Source of the DNA: Poa pratensis
Taxonomy: Eukaryota > Streptophyta > Magnoliopsida > Poales > Poaceae
DNA: 64,000 nucleotides
Assembly: GCA_947311845.1 (NCBI GenBank)
Contig: CAMZMU010000116.1
Coordinates: 3,586,421-3,650,420, forward strand
Reading direction: 5' to 3'
Positions 44,425 through 57,230 of this stretch are shown here, one piece after another. Every line of letters begins with the position of its first letter. Position 1 is the first letter of the stretch. A program made the position numbers and the translations under genes. The notes under the pieces are model-generated. The model saw only the letters and a program-made list of their open reading frames with translations, was not told the DNA's origin and did not search any database.

Positions 44425-47400
44425 ATGGCGGCGGCTCTCGGCCCGGCGGCCACGCTCCTCGGCAAGGTGTTCTCGATGCTGTCCGAAGCCCCGATGGCGG
44501 CGTACGTGGACAGCCTCCAGCTCGGCCACAACTCCGAGCAGATCAAGGCCAAGCGACTACACACGCGAGGCCTACTGCAGATCTCGCAGGGGAGGGACGT
44601 GAGCAGTGTCTCTGCACTCATGGACCTGCTGGAGAACCTGAGTAGGAACGCCGACAAGGCAGAGGACTTGCTGGATGAGGTACATTACTTCCAGATCCAT
44701 GACAAGCTCCATGGCACCAGCTACGCCACCACACAGGGCAATTTTATCCGTCATGGCCGCAATGCTCTCCGCCACACTGCCAGTAGCTGGGTCACGTGCT
44801 TTTCTTGTTCGTCTGCACAAAATGATTCTGATTCTGCTAGTGACAGTGATGATGATGATAAGTTACATTTCCACCCAGTGACCATGTCTAGGAAAATCAA
44901 GTCAGTGTTACAGGACATGCAGACCCAGTGTGATTCCGTCTCTGATTTGCTCGGCAGTATCCCAAACAGCAGCATGGCAGTCGCCCTACATAGGCCTCAG
45001 ATTGGATCCACAGTTCAGGATACACTGTATGGCAGGGGTGACATATTAGAGAAAACTATCAATCGTATCATCATCAGCTGCGAACAGACTGTTTCTGTTC
45101 TTCCCATAGTTGGTCCAGGGGGTATTGGCAAGACAACTTTCACCCAACACCTCTATAATGATGCAAGGGCTAAAAATCACTTTGAAGTCAGGGTTTGGAT
45201 ATGTGTATCGACTGATTTCAATGTGCTTAAGCTCACCAAGGAGATCCTTGGTTGCATACCTGCAACTGAAGGAGAAGGAAGCAGCAATGTCGCAAATGGA
45301 ACAACCAATTTTGATCAGCTTCAGCTATCCATAGCGCACCGTTTCAAGTCCAAGAGGTTTCTAATTGTCTTGGATGATATATGGAAATGCCATAGTGAGG
45401 ATCAGTGGAAAACCCTGCTAGCTCCGTTCACAAAGGGGGAAACCAAAGGAAGCATGGTACTTGTCACAACTCGATTCCCAAAGGTAGCAGGCATGGTGAA
45501 AACAGTTGATCCACTAGAACTGCAAGGTTTGAAGTCTAATGACTTCATCACATTCTTTGAAGCATGTATATTTGGTGATCACAAGCCTGACCATTATGAA
45601 TATGAGTTAGCTGGTATTGCAGGAAAAATTGCAAAGAGGCTCAAGGGTTCCCCGCTAGCAGCCAAAACAGTTGGTAGACTATTGCAGAAGGACATTTCTC
45701 AGAAACATTGGAATGGAGTTCTAGAAAAGCATGAGTGGCTAAAGCAAAAAAATGAATATGATATCATGTCATCTTTAAAAATTAGCTACGATTACCTCCC
45801 TTTTGATCTGAAGAAATGCTTTTCATATTTTGGCCTTTTCCCTGAAGATCATCAGTTTGATAATTCAGAAATGAACCACTTCTTTGTTGCAATTGGCATC
45901 ACAGACTCTATTCACCAACATGACAGGAATTACTTGGAAGAACTAGTGCATAATGGTTTTCTGATGAAGGGTGCTGCTGCTGCTGATGATGGTCATGGAT
46001 ACTATGTGTTGCATGATTTAATGCATGAGCTATCTCGGACTGTTTCTGCAGAAGAATGCCTCAATATAAGTGACTTAGGTTTCAGAGCCGCTGACATCCC
46101 AAAATCTATTCGACATGTATCTATCACCATGGAAAATAGATATGATGGAAACTTTGAGGAAGAAATGTATAAACTAAGGGAGAGGATAGGCATTGCTAAT
46201 ATACGGACTTTGATGGTTTTTAGAACTTACACCAAGCTTTTCAAATATGTCTTTAAGGAAATAAATAGTCTGCGTGTCCTAGTTATAGAAGTCAATTCTT
46301 CAGTGTCTTTCCCACACAGGTTTTCAAAACTTATCCACCTCCAATACCTCAAAATCAGTTCACCTTTAGGTAATCCTGAAATGACTTTACCTAGTACACT
46401 ATCAAGATTTTATAACTTGAAATTCTTGGACCTAGCTAATTGGTATGGTCGTTCTGATTTGCCTGAAGACTTTAGCCACCTTGAGAATTTACATGATTTT
46501 CGTGCTGATAATCTGCACTCCAATATCCGTAATGTTGGGAAAATCAAGCATCTACAGAGGCTAAAAGAATTCCATGTTAAGAAGGAGAGCATGGGATTTG
46601 AACTGAGAGAACTTGAGGCATTGACAGAGCTTGAAGATGAACTGATTATACGTGGTCTTGAACACGTGACAACCAAGGAGGAAGCTACCGCAGCCAAACT
46701 GGTGTTGAAAAAGAATCTGAATGGGTTGACATTAGTTTGGAACGGAGATCGAACAGATATAGATGCTGATATTCTTGATGCTCTTCAACCACATTCTAAT
46801 CTTAGAGTACTTCGAATTGCAAATCATGGTGTTTCACTTTGGGACACAAATCAACCTCATATATATGGTGATATTCTTGAGGCTCTCCAACAAAACTTTA
46901 ATCCTAGAGTATTTACAATTGCAAATCATGGTAGTAGCATTGGTCCTAGTTGGTTGTGTACTAACATCTGCTTAACAAGTTTAGAGACTCTCACTCTAGA
47001 AGGCGTATCTTGGAGCACCCTTCCACCTTTTGGGAAGCTACCAAATCTCAAGGTACTCATTTTGAAGAGAATTTCTGGAATGCGTCAGTTTCAATGTAGT
47101 GGTGCTCCAGGCAAATGTTTTATGAGCTTGAAGGAAGTTTGGTTGCATGGGATGCCAGAACTTGAAGAATGGCTTGTGGAACCGAATTGCCATTCCTATC
47201 CAAGTCTTGAAATGATTGAATGCATTGGTTGTCCCAATATCTGTTTGATGCCCTTCTCAGAGGTATCTTGCACCAATTTGTGCAAACTTAAAGTATCTGA
47301 GTGCCCCAAGTTGTCTCTGCCCTCCATGCCTTACACCTCCACACTGACAAATTTTGTTGTTGAAGAAGCCGGTTCAGAAAGGTTGACTTATGATGGAAAG

Positions 47401-48406
47401 AAATTGTTGGTTCGTGAGTATAGTGGTGCTTTGGCCTTCCACAATCTGGATAAAGTAGAAGATATGTCTTTAGTACGTGTATCACACATTTCTGTATTTG
47501 AGGTAATGTCACATCTCGCGGAAACTTTGCCTTTCATTCTGCAAAGACCTGGTTCTTGTGCCTGTAGAGAACGGAGAGGGAATTCAGGAGGACAACTCAT
47601 CGCTCCAGTCATTTAAAATTACAAGATGTGGCAAGTTGTTCTCTCGCTGGCCCCTGGGAGAAGCCGGAGGTGGAGCTCAGACCATCTACCCTTTCCCTGC
47701 TTCCGTGAGGGAACTTAATGTTTATCTAGAGAAAAGCTTGACGTCAATGGCTCTGCTCTCAAACCTCACGTCTCTCACCCATCTAACTCTAGATATGTGC
47801 AGTAACTTAACAGTGGACGGATTCAATCCTCTCATCGCAGTCAACCTCAAATTACTGAAAGTTCTGGACTGCAACACCTTAGCAGCAGATCTGCTTTCAG
47901 AGGTGGCAAGGACCAAATTATTGCCTGCAGGTTACATCTCTAGATTGGAGGAACTCACTGTGGATGACATCTCTGGATTGCTTGTTGCTCCTATTTGCTA
48001 CCTCCTCGCCCCGGCCCTCCACACACTCACATTCAGTTTTGATGAGAGGGTGGAAAGCTTCACAGAAGAGCAAGAGGAAGCGCTGCAGCTCCTCACCTCC
48101 CTCCAGATTCTAGAATTTTTCGGTTGCGAACGTCTGCAGTCCCTTCCTCAAGGGTTAGATCGCCTTTCTTCTCTCAAGGAGTTAAGTGTCGATCAGTGTC
48201 CGGAAATCCAATCGTTGCCCAAGGAGGGCTTCCCCGTTTCACTGAGAAAACTATGGATAGATCCTACCACCACTGAGATAGACGAGCAAATTGAGAAAAT
48301 CAAAACAATTAACCCAGATCTATCTGTAAGCAAAGGTAACACTTCTCGCCTCCCTGTTTTTCCCCCTGAAGTCAGGCTCCTTCGCCATATATCTACCTCA
48401 TCTTAA
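44425..48406 (+). CDS. CC-NB-LRR (NLR) immune receptor, copy 2
   Basis: Predicted protein identical to copy 1 in every residue given by the open frames: same P-loop, kinase-2, GSPLA, RNBS-D and LHD in place of MHD. Preferred start ATG 44425; probable exons 44425-47502 and 47570-48406 around the same 67-bp intron or frameshift. Because both copies share that break, it predates the duplication. The pair would double the dose of one receptor unless the changed upstream sequence alters expression. Confidence 0.9.
47503..47569 (+). other. Putative 67-bp intron (or frameshift site) in NLR copy 2
   Basis: Same bases and boundaries as 35798-35864. Confidence 0.5.
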
Positions 48407-51400
48407 CTTCTCGAATCTTGCAGACTAATATTGGAGTCCTCGCTCCGCAGTGGAAGGACGAGGGAGCGAGCAGTGGGCGCTGCCAGCTCAATTGAGGCAG
48501 ATAGTGGTACGTAAGATTATCTGGGCTGAATACTAGACACAGCCCTAGGTCACGATCGATCGGAAATCGACCAACTGCTCGTTGTTGAGGTCGCCACGCA
48601 GCCGTAGGGAGCTCCTGCCGGCGGCGCAACCGCGCAAGGTCGTGGTGGCAGAGCAACTGAACCGGAGGCGGCGTTGGGGGCTCTTGATTTTGGCGGCGGG
48701 CGTCTTTGAATCGGAGACGGGGTTAGCAAGATGAAGTGAGGTTCGGAGCTGGAGTGGTCTGAAGTGAGGTTCCACTCCACCATTGTTGCAATCTTTTGTG
48801 CACAGAAATTGCCTCGTCGGCACACTAATCAACTGATTAGTACACTGAAAGCCGACTTCGTCTCCTTCATTTATATGATGATTATTTCATTCACAAGCCA
48901 TTCCTGATTCATATGTTTCCTTGTCTACAAAAGTCTGACATACTAATCAAGCCTTATCTGGCTTACCTTTTTCTGACTATAATTCTTAATTTCGTTTACA
49001 GGCTTGCTTGGTAGCCTCTGCTTTGTCCCATACTGCAGCACCCTTCTGGAATGGCGTATTGCTTTGCTATAGCTTGCATAGAACAGCTGCATGCTAAATT
49101 TGAATGATAAGGTGATACCAGATGGACCTAGAGGTGAATATCTATGCTATATTTGGAACTTGGGACAGCAGGTGCGAGATACAACCAACTCTTCACTCTG
49201 CAACGCTGGTAACTCTCTGACTATTCCAGTGTTATAAGCTTTTTGCTTGAAACATAATGTGCTTTTTTCTGTATTCCCCTATGCTTACTTTCTCATTGCT
49301 TCTAAATTCTGACAAGGCACTCCAACAGTGTGTACGTAAGATGTGAATCCTTTCATCCATCTAAAGATGGCTACGTATTTCTGTCTCAACATGCAAGACA
49401 TGTCATATGTGGATCATGATTACATAGTCGATATTTCTCTGCGTGTCAATCTGCCGGTTAGTACATTCAGAACTAAATTTCTGATCCTTAATTTAGGATT
49501 GCATCCACAGTGTACAGCAACCACTTTGGCTTGCTTATTTATCTTCTCCCGCTTGTTTCTGTAGTTTATACTTAACCACCATGCTTCATGCAGTCTCGTG
49601 ATTGATGGTTAATGCCAGCACCGTTGCATCATGTTGCGTAACGCGTGTGCATTTTATTCGTCAGGTTTCTGTTCCCTATGCGGAAAAATGAGGTACTGGT
49701 CAAGAAGATTACCAAAACAGTTGGCATGAGGTGTTTTTCTTGTCTCCGGAACTGAGGTTGGAATCGTGGAATTATATGTCTGCTCTTTTTGTCATGAAGC
49801 AGCAGAACAGGACCTGCCAAAACAGTTGGCATCATTAACAGCGAAGAGGAGGTATTCTATTGTTATCCAAAAATCATTTTCTTTCCTTATCATGAAATCA
49901 AGTGCCTTTATTTCCTCTTACTTGAATCCATAGACAGGATGCCGCTTTGTAAACGGCTGTCCTTCAAGCACCTTATTGGTGGTGCATTCTTGTTACATAA
50001 TGGTTCCCATTATGTTTGAACCTTGATAAAATTAGGCCTGATACTAAATTATTCTTGTAGGAACTAAGTGTTCATTTCAGTAGCAATGAGGATTATTATT
50101 TGGTCACCTAATGGCTACCACCAAGTTTATGCTGGGACAGAGTCTCAAAGGTCGGCAGATCATTACTTCCTCTCCTTTCTCGATTTCCCTACTGTAACTC
50201 CGCTCCCATCTGGCATGATCATTCATGCGCGTTTGGCACTGACTGGTTTGATGCGACATGATCGTCCAGGTGTTCACCTACGGAGCAATTCACTCCTGGT
50301 ACCAGTCGGCAGTTTGCAGAATATCAACATGATCACAACCGGCATGTCCTTGGTTCCTTGAGGGCTTTGTGGAGCGAATGTGATGCAGTATGCAGCACCG
50401 ACCAAGCAGATCAGGGCGACTGTACATTTTCGGTTTTTTATTCGAAGATGGACGTGCCCAAAAGGTGCCGAGGTGCATCCTCTGGGGGGAAAGGAAGGCA
50501 TGTGAAAGGCCTGATGCATATTCAGACATTTCTTGTTTCGCATGTATAAGAATAAGTAGAATTACTGTTTCTTCATAGCATATTACTCCAGCATAGATTC
50601 ATTCTGTTTCGGATTAGCAGAAAACTCGATGTGTGACCATGATTCTGTTCCCATAATGGATTTGTTCAGTAATGATTCCGCTGTTGCCTGGCATGATTGT
50701 GGTCCGCGCATTTCCTGATTCTGAAACACATTCATGCCTCTCTCCCACTGCCCGTTTTCTCCAAGTGTTTGTGCTGCACGCCAACGATTAAACGATATCA
50801 TGTCTTGTTGACCTCGATCGTATATATTGCTGTCTGTTAAGCATGCGAATTCAGTCAGATTTCCGTGTTTGGAAACTGATGTTGCGCTCGCCGGTCTCCA
50901 TGCCTGTACAAGTACTGTTTCTGCGGTGGAGATGCTTGCAAAATCGTTCCATGTTTCTGCACTTGTTGCAGACAGTAAACGAGCCAGCTCATATGTGGTA
51001 GCCGAGGGAAGCAACAAGCAAGGTCCACTTCCTATCTGAATCATACTAGTATGTTTTACCAACCTCATGGAATAGGTAAGTAGGTTATTGCCAGAACTCT
51101 CAGCCCGTACACACCCACGCGGAGCACCACCATAAACAGCGACGGCCTTGTCCATGCCGCCCTTGGAGAGCCATGGCCTTCTTGACGATGGCCGTGTCCA
51201 AGAGGTCGACGTTGAGGTCCTCGAACTGTCGAACGTGACGGCTCCGGCAGCCACAGGTCGACGCCTTCAGCCAGAAACTCGCAGAGGTGTTCACGGTGTC
51301 CGCAACTTGTCGAGTGTCGACGACTCGACGAGGTACACATCCTCCGTCCCGAACTGGCGGCCGATGTGGGGCTCGGTGAAGGCCACCCAGGAGTGGCTTA

Positions 51401-51505
51401 CCTGTTTCGTCCCCTGTTTTATCCTCTGTTTCACCTTGCGTTCGCGCGGCCGACAGAGTTTGGAGGATCTGACATCAAGATCGGTTTGCTGGGATGAGTC
51501 TGGGC
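48407..51505 (+). other. 3' flank of NLR copy 2, no clear gene
   Basis: Duplicate of 36702-39800, including the unassigned minus-strand frame at 50583-51254. Confidence 0.4.
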
Positions 51506-51523
51506 AAGGACTAGACACCGACG

Positions 51524-51820
51524 AGAACTTGCCTGTGGCAAGATGGTTAGAATGGTGGTTGTATCCCCAGCTCACCAGAGTTGAAATTCTAGATTTGATA
51601 CTGATGTTTCTCATTTAGGCGGAATATTCTTCCAGTGGGAGGCGACGTTCCCGTCGACAACGAGGCGCCTGTGGTGACTTCGTCAATCTCAAGACCCGAC
51701 CGCCGGCTCAGTTTTCGGAGGTGCTCATAGGGGTAGGGTGTGCGTGTGTGCGTTCATAGAGGTGAGTGTGTGTACGTGTATGTGAGCGTCTGCGTTGTAC
51801 TGTGTTTCTCAAAAAAAAAA
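51524..51820 (+). mobile_element. SINE (copy 2)
   Basis: Duplicate of 39819-40115 with the same TSD at 51508-51523 and 51821-51836. It was therefore present before the large duplication. Confidence 0.8.
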
Positions 51821-51939
51821 GGACTAGACACCGACGGGATTTGTATCTTTTTTGCTACAACTATTCTGAGGATTTGCAAAATAGGAAGAAATATTGCATC
51901 ATATGATTTTTTTTTGTTGAGAAAGTGAGCCTTATATTC

Positions 51940-52650
51940 TTTTTTTTTAGAACTGTGGGGCAAAAGCTTTGCCCCAACCATTTATTAAGAAGAAGGTGTC
52001 CGGTTTATTAGTGGAAGAAACCGGACGAAAACCATACAACAAACACCAACAACACGGGAGGAGCCAACACAACCACAAAGGGCAACACCTAAAGCAAGCA
52101 ACACCCAAAGCGACAACCCACTCTACCTAAGCAACGCAACCACATACTGACGACTATTCTAGGACCAAGCAGTTGTCGAATCTTTCCTTACTATTCCCTT
52201 CTTTCTTCGTTTGCCCCTGATAGTAACCGTACTGAGAGACTTCCCCACCTTTTTGATTACGTCCTCCGAAGCCTTCCCTGTCACGACGCAAGCAATGTCC
52301 TTGCCATAACCAGGACTAGCCGCCTCTAAACAGGCGAGCAAGCCGCAAAGCTCTTTAGCAAAAAGGGCATCAGAGTTAGGAGCCAACTCTCTTCCACTGC
52401 CCACACAAAGGGCGTGATAACACCCTGGGAGTGTCTTGATTTACAAGGTCGCATACAACATCAGTCATTTGGTTCAGCCAGATGCAGCTGCCAGCTGATC
52501 AGGCCAGTTTAGCCAGGCAATCTGCAACCCTTGCTCTCGCTTCTAACTGTATTGATTCTGATATCTCTGAAATTACTCAGCAGTGCTTTGGCCTCTTCAA
52601 TCGTATCCCACTGTTTCGATCAAAGCAGTCAACGCCGTGTAGAAAAGGAA
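51940..52650 (-). mobile_element. LINE 3' fragment (copy 2)
   Basis: Duplicate of 40235-40945, with the poly(A) side at 51940-51948 and the terminal hairpin at 51957-51975. Confidence 0.65.
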
Positions 52651-52926
52651 AATGAATTGGTTGTGTAATGAAATTATTCGGTAGCCATGGTCTATCCCAC
52701 CAGCCATTTACCCACTGTTTCTTAGGTTAACAAAAGCTATTTTATATCTATTATATACTTTTCTATCTCAAAATGCAAACTATTCACATAATCCATTCTT
52801 ATAGCCAATAAGTTGTCCATATCATCCCCACTAATATTTTATAATTATAGTAGTATCAGAATGTTCCTTTTATAATTTTCAAAATTTTATAAATATGAAA
52901 ACACTTCGAGAAAATCTCAATAAATT

Positions 52927-53167
52927 TTGACACGAACATATTCAAGTGTTCAACATTCGTGTAAAAAAAATCGGAGTGAAATGAAACTTTATGTGGTCTG
53001 TGCGAAAAAGATAAAATATGTGGGCGAAATGAGATATAAAATACATTTTCCAAACCACATATTTTGTCTTTTTTACACAGACAGTAGAAAATGTTATTTT
53101 CTTCCGAAATTTTGCACGCATGTTGAACACTTGTATACCAGAACGTGTGTATTTCTGGAACATTGCA
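52927..53167. mobile_element. Long imperfect palindrome, MITE-like (copy 2)
   Basis: Duplicate of 41222-41462. Confidence 0.65.
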
Positions 53168-53417
53168 AATAATGAGTATTGTTTGGTTGTTTGTGCAAGC
53201 CTCAGTCAAACTTCCACTTTGGTCTCCTTGTCGTCTTCATTTGGATTCTTCGGCCGCCTCCTTCCGACCTTATTGGACTACTACTGTGCAAAGTAAGTAA
53301 GCAAATTTGTCTTTCTTGACACTTCCAGAATTAAATTAATACTTATTTGGGGTGATTAGTTGGTCTCTAGATCTCCAAGATTATACTCTGCTGCTTAACC
53401 CTTCTATCTTCTTTTTG

Positions 53418-53560
53418 TACACGAGCACGGCCATCATTGGCAGGGGCGGTCGTGCCAGTGGCGGTGTCGACGATGAGCGAGCTGTTTGGCACCAACAACT
53501 TTGGCACGAACAACAAGATCCTGGTGTCCAACATCCCCGGCGGCTCCCCACTGACAAAAT
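53418..53560 (+). pseudogene. MFS transporter gene scrap (copy 2)
   Basis: Duplicate of 41713-41855. Confidence 0.45.
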
Positions 53561-53863
53561 TGTTTGTTTTTCTCCCACATCTTATAATTACTAAGATCTG
53601 AGACTTCCGGGAGGGAGGACAACTAGCTAGCATGGCTGATTTGTTTCCTCACTATATCTCGACAGGTTTATTTATACTACCAATGTAAGCCTAGTTTCGA
53701 TCATGGAAAGTGTATTGTTAAGTGTATGATGATTCAGTTTTGTCATGACCTTGTGTGTTCTCTTTTGAGAACGGCATGAGTGGTAAAAGGGGAAAACGTA
53801 GATGTGTGAACCCTTTTTTTCCTATGAAAAAACAAGGCTCCATTGACAACAATGAATCGACCA

Positions 53864-54487
53864 ATGGGCCTCCTCCCAGATTAATCTGACCACCCAGCTA
53901 CAAGGCTAACTTGGCATGCATACAGCTTATATGTAGCTTCAGCAAGATAGAACAGGCACCATTACGGTGCATAGTGTACATAGTGAATAGATTCAGTGCA
54001 TGAATAGTAGTAGCATAGTACTCTGCTATCTACATCTAGCACCAAATAGAGACAAATGGACATGGCATCACTTCATAGCTAGCTTCAGATGAAGAGAATT
54101 TAATTCATAATGGTCTTTCCTCTGTCATACAAAAACATGGACTCAGGCTTTAAAACTGGATTATCTTACTGAACACCTAAAATACAGAACTATAGCCGGC
54201 CATGGACTAGATATGCATATATGAATGATGTCTTGTATCTTTGCAGGCGGTTTTGGACTGTCCAGTTCTACAAGCATCTAGTATTAATTTGGATACTGGC
54301 TGGGTTAATCAGGGTCCATTTGTCCATGATGGGTGAAGCTTCTTCTTGCATCTTTGCTAGCTAGCGTGTGTATAACACGTAGTGCCTAGCTAGGGATTGG
54401 ATTTTAAAACTGCCAAGAATGAGCACGGCGGAGACTGGATTTCAGGTTAATCACACCACTTGGCAGAAGCACGCCTCGTCATTCATA

Positions 54488-54545
<58 letters not shown>

Positions 54546-55799
54546 TACTACTATTATTACTATTATGGTTTTGGAAAGGAGGCAGCTTCACAACTTCATG
54601 TCCATAGGCTCATCCTGTAAAAGGTGTAGACTTTATCGTCATCTCAACCATGAAAATTGTTCAAAATATTTTTTGGCCATTTGATAGTTGTTTGTGTTTG
54701 CAATATTGTACACTCTAGCTACATGCTTACCTGCTTGTGATTAATTTGAGCAGAAGCTAGGAAGCTAACTGAAACTACCATAATCAATTATATTTCATTC
54801 AGGATAACCAGCAGCAGCTGCGTGCATTCGTCTGCTGGCTCCACGCGTGACCACACAAGCAATGCAAGAACATTGCCACAACCCGTGGACTGAAGGATAA
54901 TGACACCTCAACGGTACTTTGTAGCGTTTTAATTTCTTTGTTAGTGGTTGGATGGGGAGGCAAGGGAATCACTAACACCAGCGTTTTCCTCGTGAGAAAG
55001 ATGCTTTTTTTACACCTAAATTTATCATATGGACTTCACAACCGTTTAGGATGAAGTTGATTACAGAATTTATGAGACGAGATCGTTCGACCGTACATGA
55101 ATCAATGAATGTGTTTGTACACGGTCAAAAGGTTTATATATTCATTTATTTTTCCAAAAAATGAGAATACATATAAGCTTCGTTTCATACACACGATCAT
55201 ATATTATCGTATTCATTTAGTTATAGCCCAGCTGTGATAATCTTAACAGTACAAATGAATACATGCAGAATGTAAATTCTAAAACTAAACCAAAGTAAAA
55301 CTATGAGATCTGTTAATTAAACTGCAGTAGTAAGAATATATAGTGTGATAAGAACATTATTGGGACCATATATGTCAAAGCGATAAGTGCGTGGAGGAAA
55401 AATCGTACGTGCTTGTGGTCCGTGCGTGCGTGATTGCCCCGATTATTGGCTCGATATATATTCTTTCCCAAGGAAAAGGGGCAGATCAATTATATTATGG
55501 TCGTGAGAGATTGAGAGGCATGGGCCAAGATACTGGGTGGGTTGGATCACCATTGTCATTGTGCGTGAGTGATCTAGCTAGGCTTGCAGCCCACTGAACC
55601 CAGAGCGCCCACGCCTCACTGTTCTTCGTTACATTTTCTTTCTACTTTTTTTTATTTGTTATTTTGTGTCTTCCAAGAATAGCAGCCAGGAAAAATGAAT
55701 TTACAGAGAGATTCATCGTGCAACTGTCATGGCTGTAGCAGTCTAGCAGAAGCACCAGTAGACCAAACGAAGACATAGCTTATTCTACTCCGCCTGTTC
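53864..55799. other. No recognised gene; low-copy spacer
   Basis: Unique sequence after the duplication. No gene is recognised. An acceptor-like TTTGCAG near 54247 is followed by a short open stretch (VLDCPVLQASS), too short to assign. A 68-codon frame at 55391-55597 has no recognisable features. It holds the ATT microsatellite listed separately. Confidence 0.45.
54491..54566. repeat. (ATT)n microsatellite
   Basis: An uninterrupted TTA/ATT run of about 18 units to about 54544, then a mixed ACT/ATT tail. Frames across it encode poly-Leu or poly-Ile and are artefacts. Confidence 0.95.
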
Positions 55800-56222
55800 T
55801 GTGGGAGACACATCTATCAGCAAGACGGTCAAACTTATCGACGTGACTATGCTAACGTCACCTTGGATCAGCTCATGTTCCAAGATGAGCTCAACTAGAA
55901 TGACAACAAAGCTGTTGATGTTACTCTTCTCACTTATCTACCGAACCATGCACCTACTCGTCAAAGGAACACAAAGATGGATGTGCATATAAGTTTAACA
56001 ATTCAATTTCTAAACGAAGCTACAGTGTATAAAACCGTGAAGAGATCGAAAAGAGGCTTTAACCTAGATCCACATAACCAAATGTGCATCGAGCTTCCGT
56101 AGACACGACCATCGACGATTGGCTTCACCAGGCCGAAATCCGCAATTCACTCGCATGTTGTTATCCATCAGCATATTATTGGTCTTCAGATCTCGATGAA
56201 TAAACATTAACCTACAGTAATT
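55800..56222 (-). pseudogene. TMK-like receptor kinase relic
   Basis: On the minus strand, text near 56200-56150 reads LMFIHRDLKTNNMLMDNN, the catalytic loop with HRDLK..N. After a one-base shift IADFGLVK follows (DFG of the activation segment), then TFGYVD near 56060. Further on (about 55930-55870) it reads ISEKSNINSFVVILVELI, matching subdomain IX (usually D-V-Y-S/A-F-G-V), with the Asp and Gly lost. The order and the DFGLVK wording fit TMK-type receptor-like kinases. Stops and frameshifts make it dead; no extracellular or membrane part was seen. Confidence 0.6.
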
Positions 56223-56288
56223 ACCATCCCAACCTCAGATTAGGTGTGGATTCAGTAGTTAGAGTTTTGTTAGCATAAATGTGGAGGC

Positions 56289-56314
56289 GGGGGGGGGGGG
56301 GGGGGGGGGGGGGG
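56289..56314. repeat. Poly-G run of 26
   Basis: 26 consecutive G bases on the plus strand after GTGGAGGC. It could form a quadruplex. Length calls in such runs are error-prone. Confidence 0.9.
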
Positions 56315-56499
56315 AATTTGCCTCCTCTCCCTTGCACTTCTACGAAAATGCACGCATGCCCAGGCTGAAATATACACAAATATGGACCTTTAGACTTAGA
56401 TTTTTTAATCTCAGTTAGCCCATGGTTTTAAATGCTAAAATAATAATCGGTTTGAGCAAGGTGTTATGGTGCATTTTATCACTAAATTGGGATTATTTA

Positions 56500-57230
56500 C
56501 TGTAGACCCTATTTGACGCGCGTGAGGGTCAAATAATAGAGCCTCCTCCTGTGGGCGAGACACACCGGGTGGGCCTAGTTCGCGACTCCGATGTGCACAC
56601 GTGTATGTTGTTTTTCTTTCGTTTTTCATGTCTGTAGATTTTTTTTGTTTATTTTCCCTTTTTCATTTTTATTTTTCGTATTTTATTCTGGATTTCCTTT
56701 TTCTACGGTTATTTCACTGTGCATTTTTTCCAGTATAGATGAACATTTGTTGGGACACACTGAACATTTATTTAGTATATGGTGAACTTTTTTCTAATAT
56801 ATGGTGAACTTTTTTTAGATACACACTGAACATTTTACTTAGTATAGGTGAACTATTTTTATATACAGGGAATTTTTTAGTGTAAGGTAAACTTTTTTCT
56901 AATATGTGAAATTTTTTCAAAATACACATTGAACATTTTATATACATTGAACCTTTTCTTAACAAGTAGGGTGAACTTTTATCTAATGTAGTGCGAACGT
57001 TTTATTAATGAAGACTGGTCTTTTAGAACGTGCTGAAAAGTTTTTCTTATATATTTATTCTATTTTAAAGATTAGGTATTTATTTTTTTACCCTCTAAAT
57101 ATCCAGCAATTGGTTGTTAGAAGAAAAAATAAAACAAAGGAAACTCGCTGGTGTTGGCCGGCCCATTTGTGCGTTACTTCAAGCGTCAGGTCGTATATTT
57201 GATGCTAATGCGCGCAAATAGGAGCTCTCG
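56500..57230. mobile_element. TIR element, 731 bp, with AT-rich repetitive interior
   Basis: The left end has CCTATTTGACGCGCGTGAGG and the right end the complement of a similar string (CCTATTTGCGCGCATTAG), with further matches inward (GTCAAATA / ATCAAATA; GGGCC near 56570 and GGCCC near 57160). A 7-bp direct repeat, TTATTTA, lies at 56493-56499 and 57231-57237. The interior (about 56725-57000) is a degenerate array of GAACATTTT/GAACTTTTT motifs. No transposase. Could be a Mutator- or hAT-like MITE; superfamily not settled. Confidence 0.6.

Larger units (their letters stand above)
42178..53863 (+). repeat. Tandem duplication unit 2, 11,686 bp, with one NLR gene
   Basis: Second unit, direct orientation, offset 11,705 bp from unit 1. 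It ends at GAATCGACCA (53863), beyond which the sequence is unique. Its upstream flank is the end of unit 1, so anything regulatory beyond about 2.2 kb upstream of its start codon differs from copy 1. Confidence 0.95.

Noticed and set aside
54419..54684. Frames with poly-Leu or poly-Ile
   Set aside because: Created by the ATT microsatellite.
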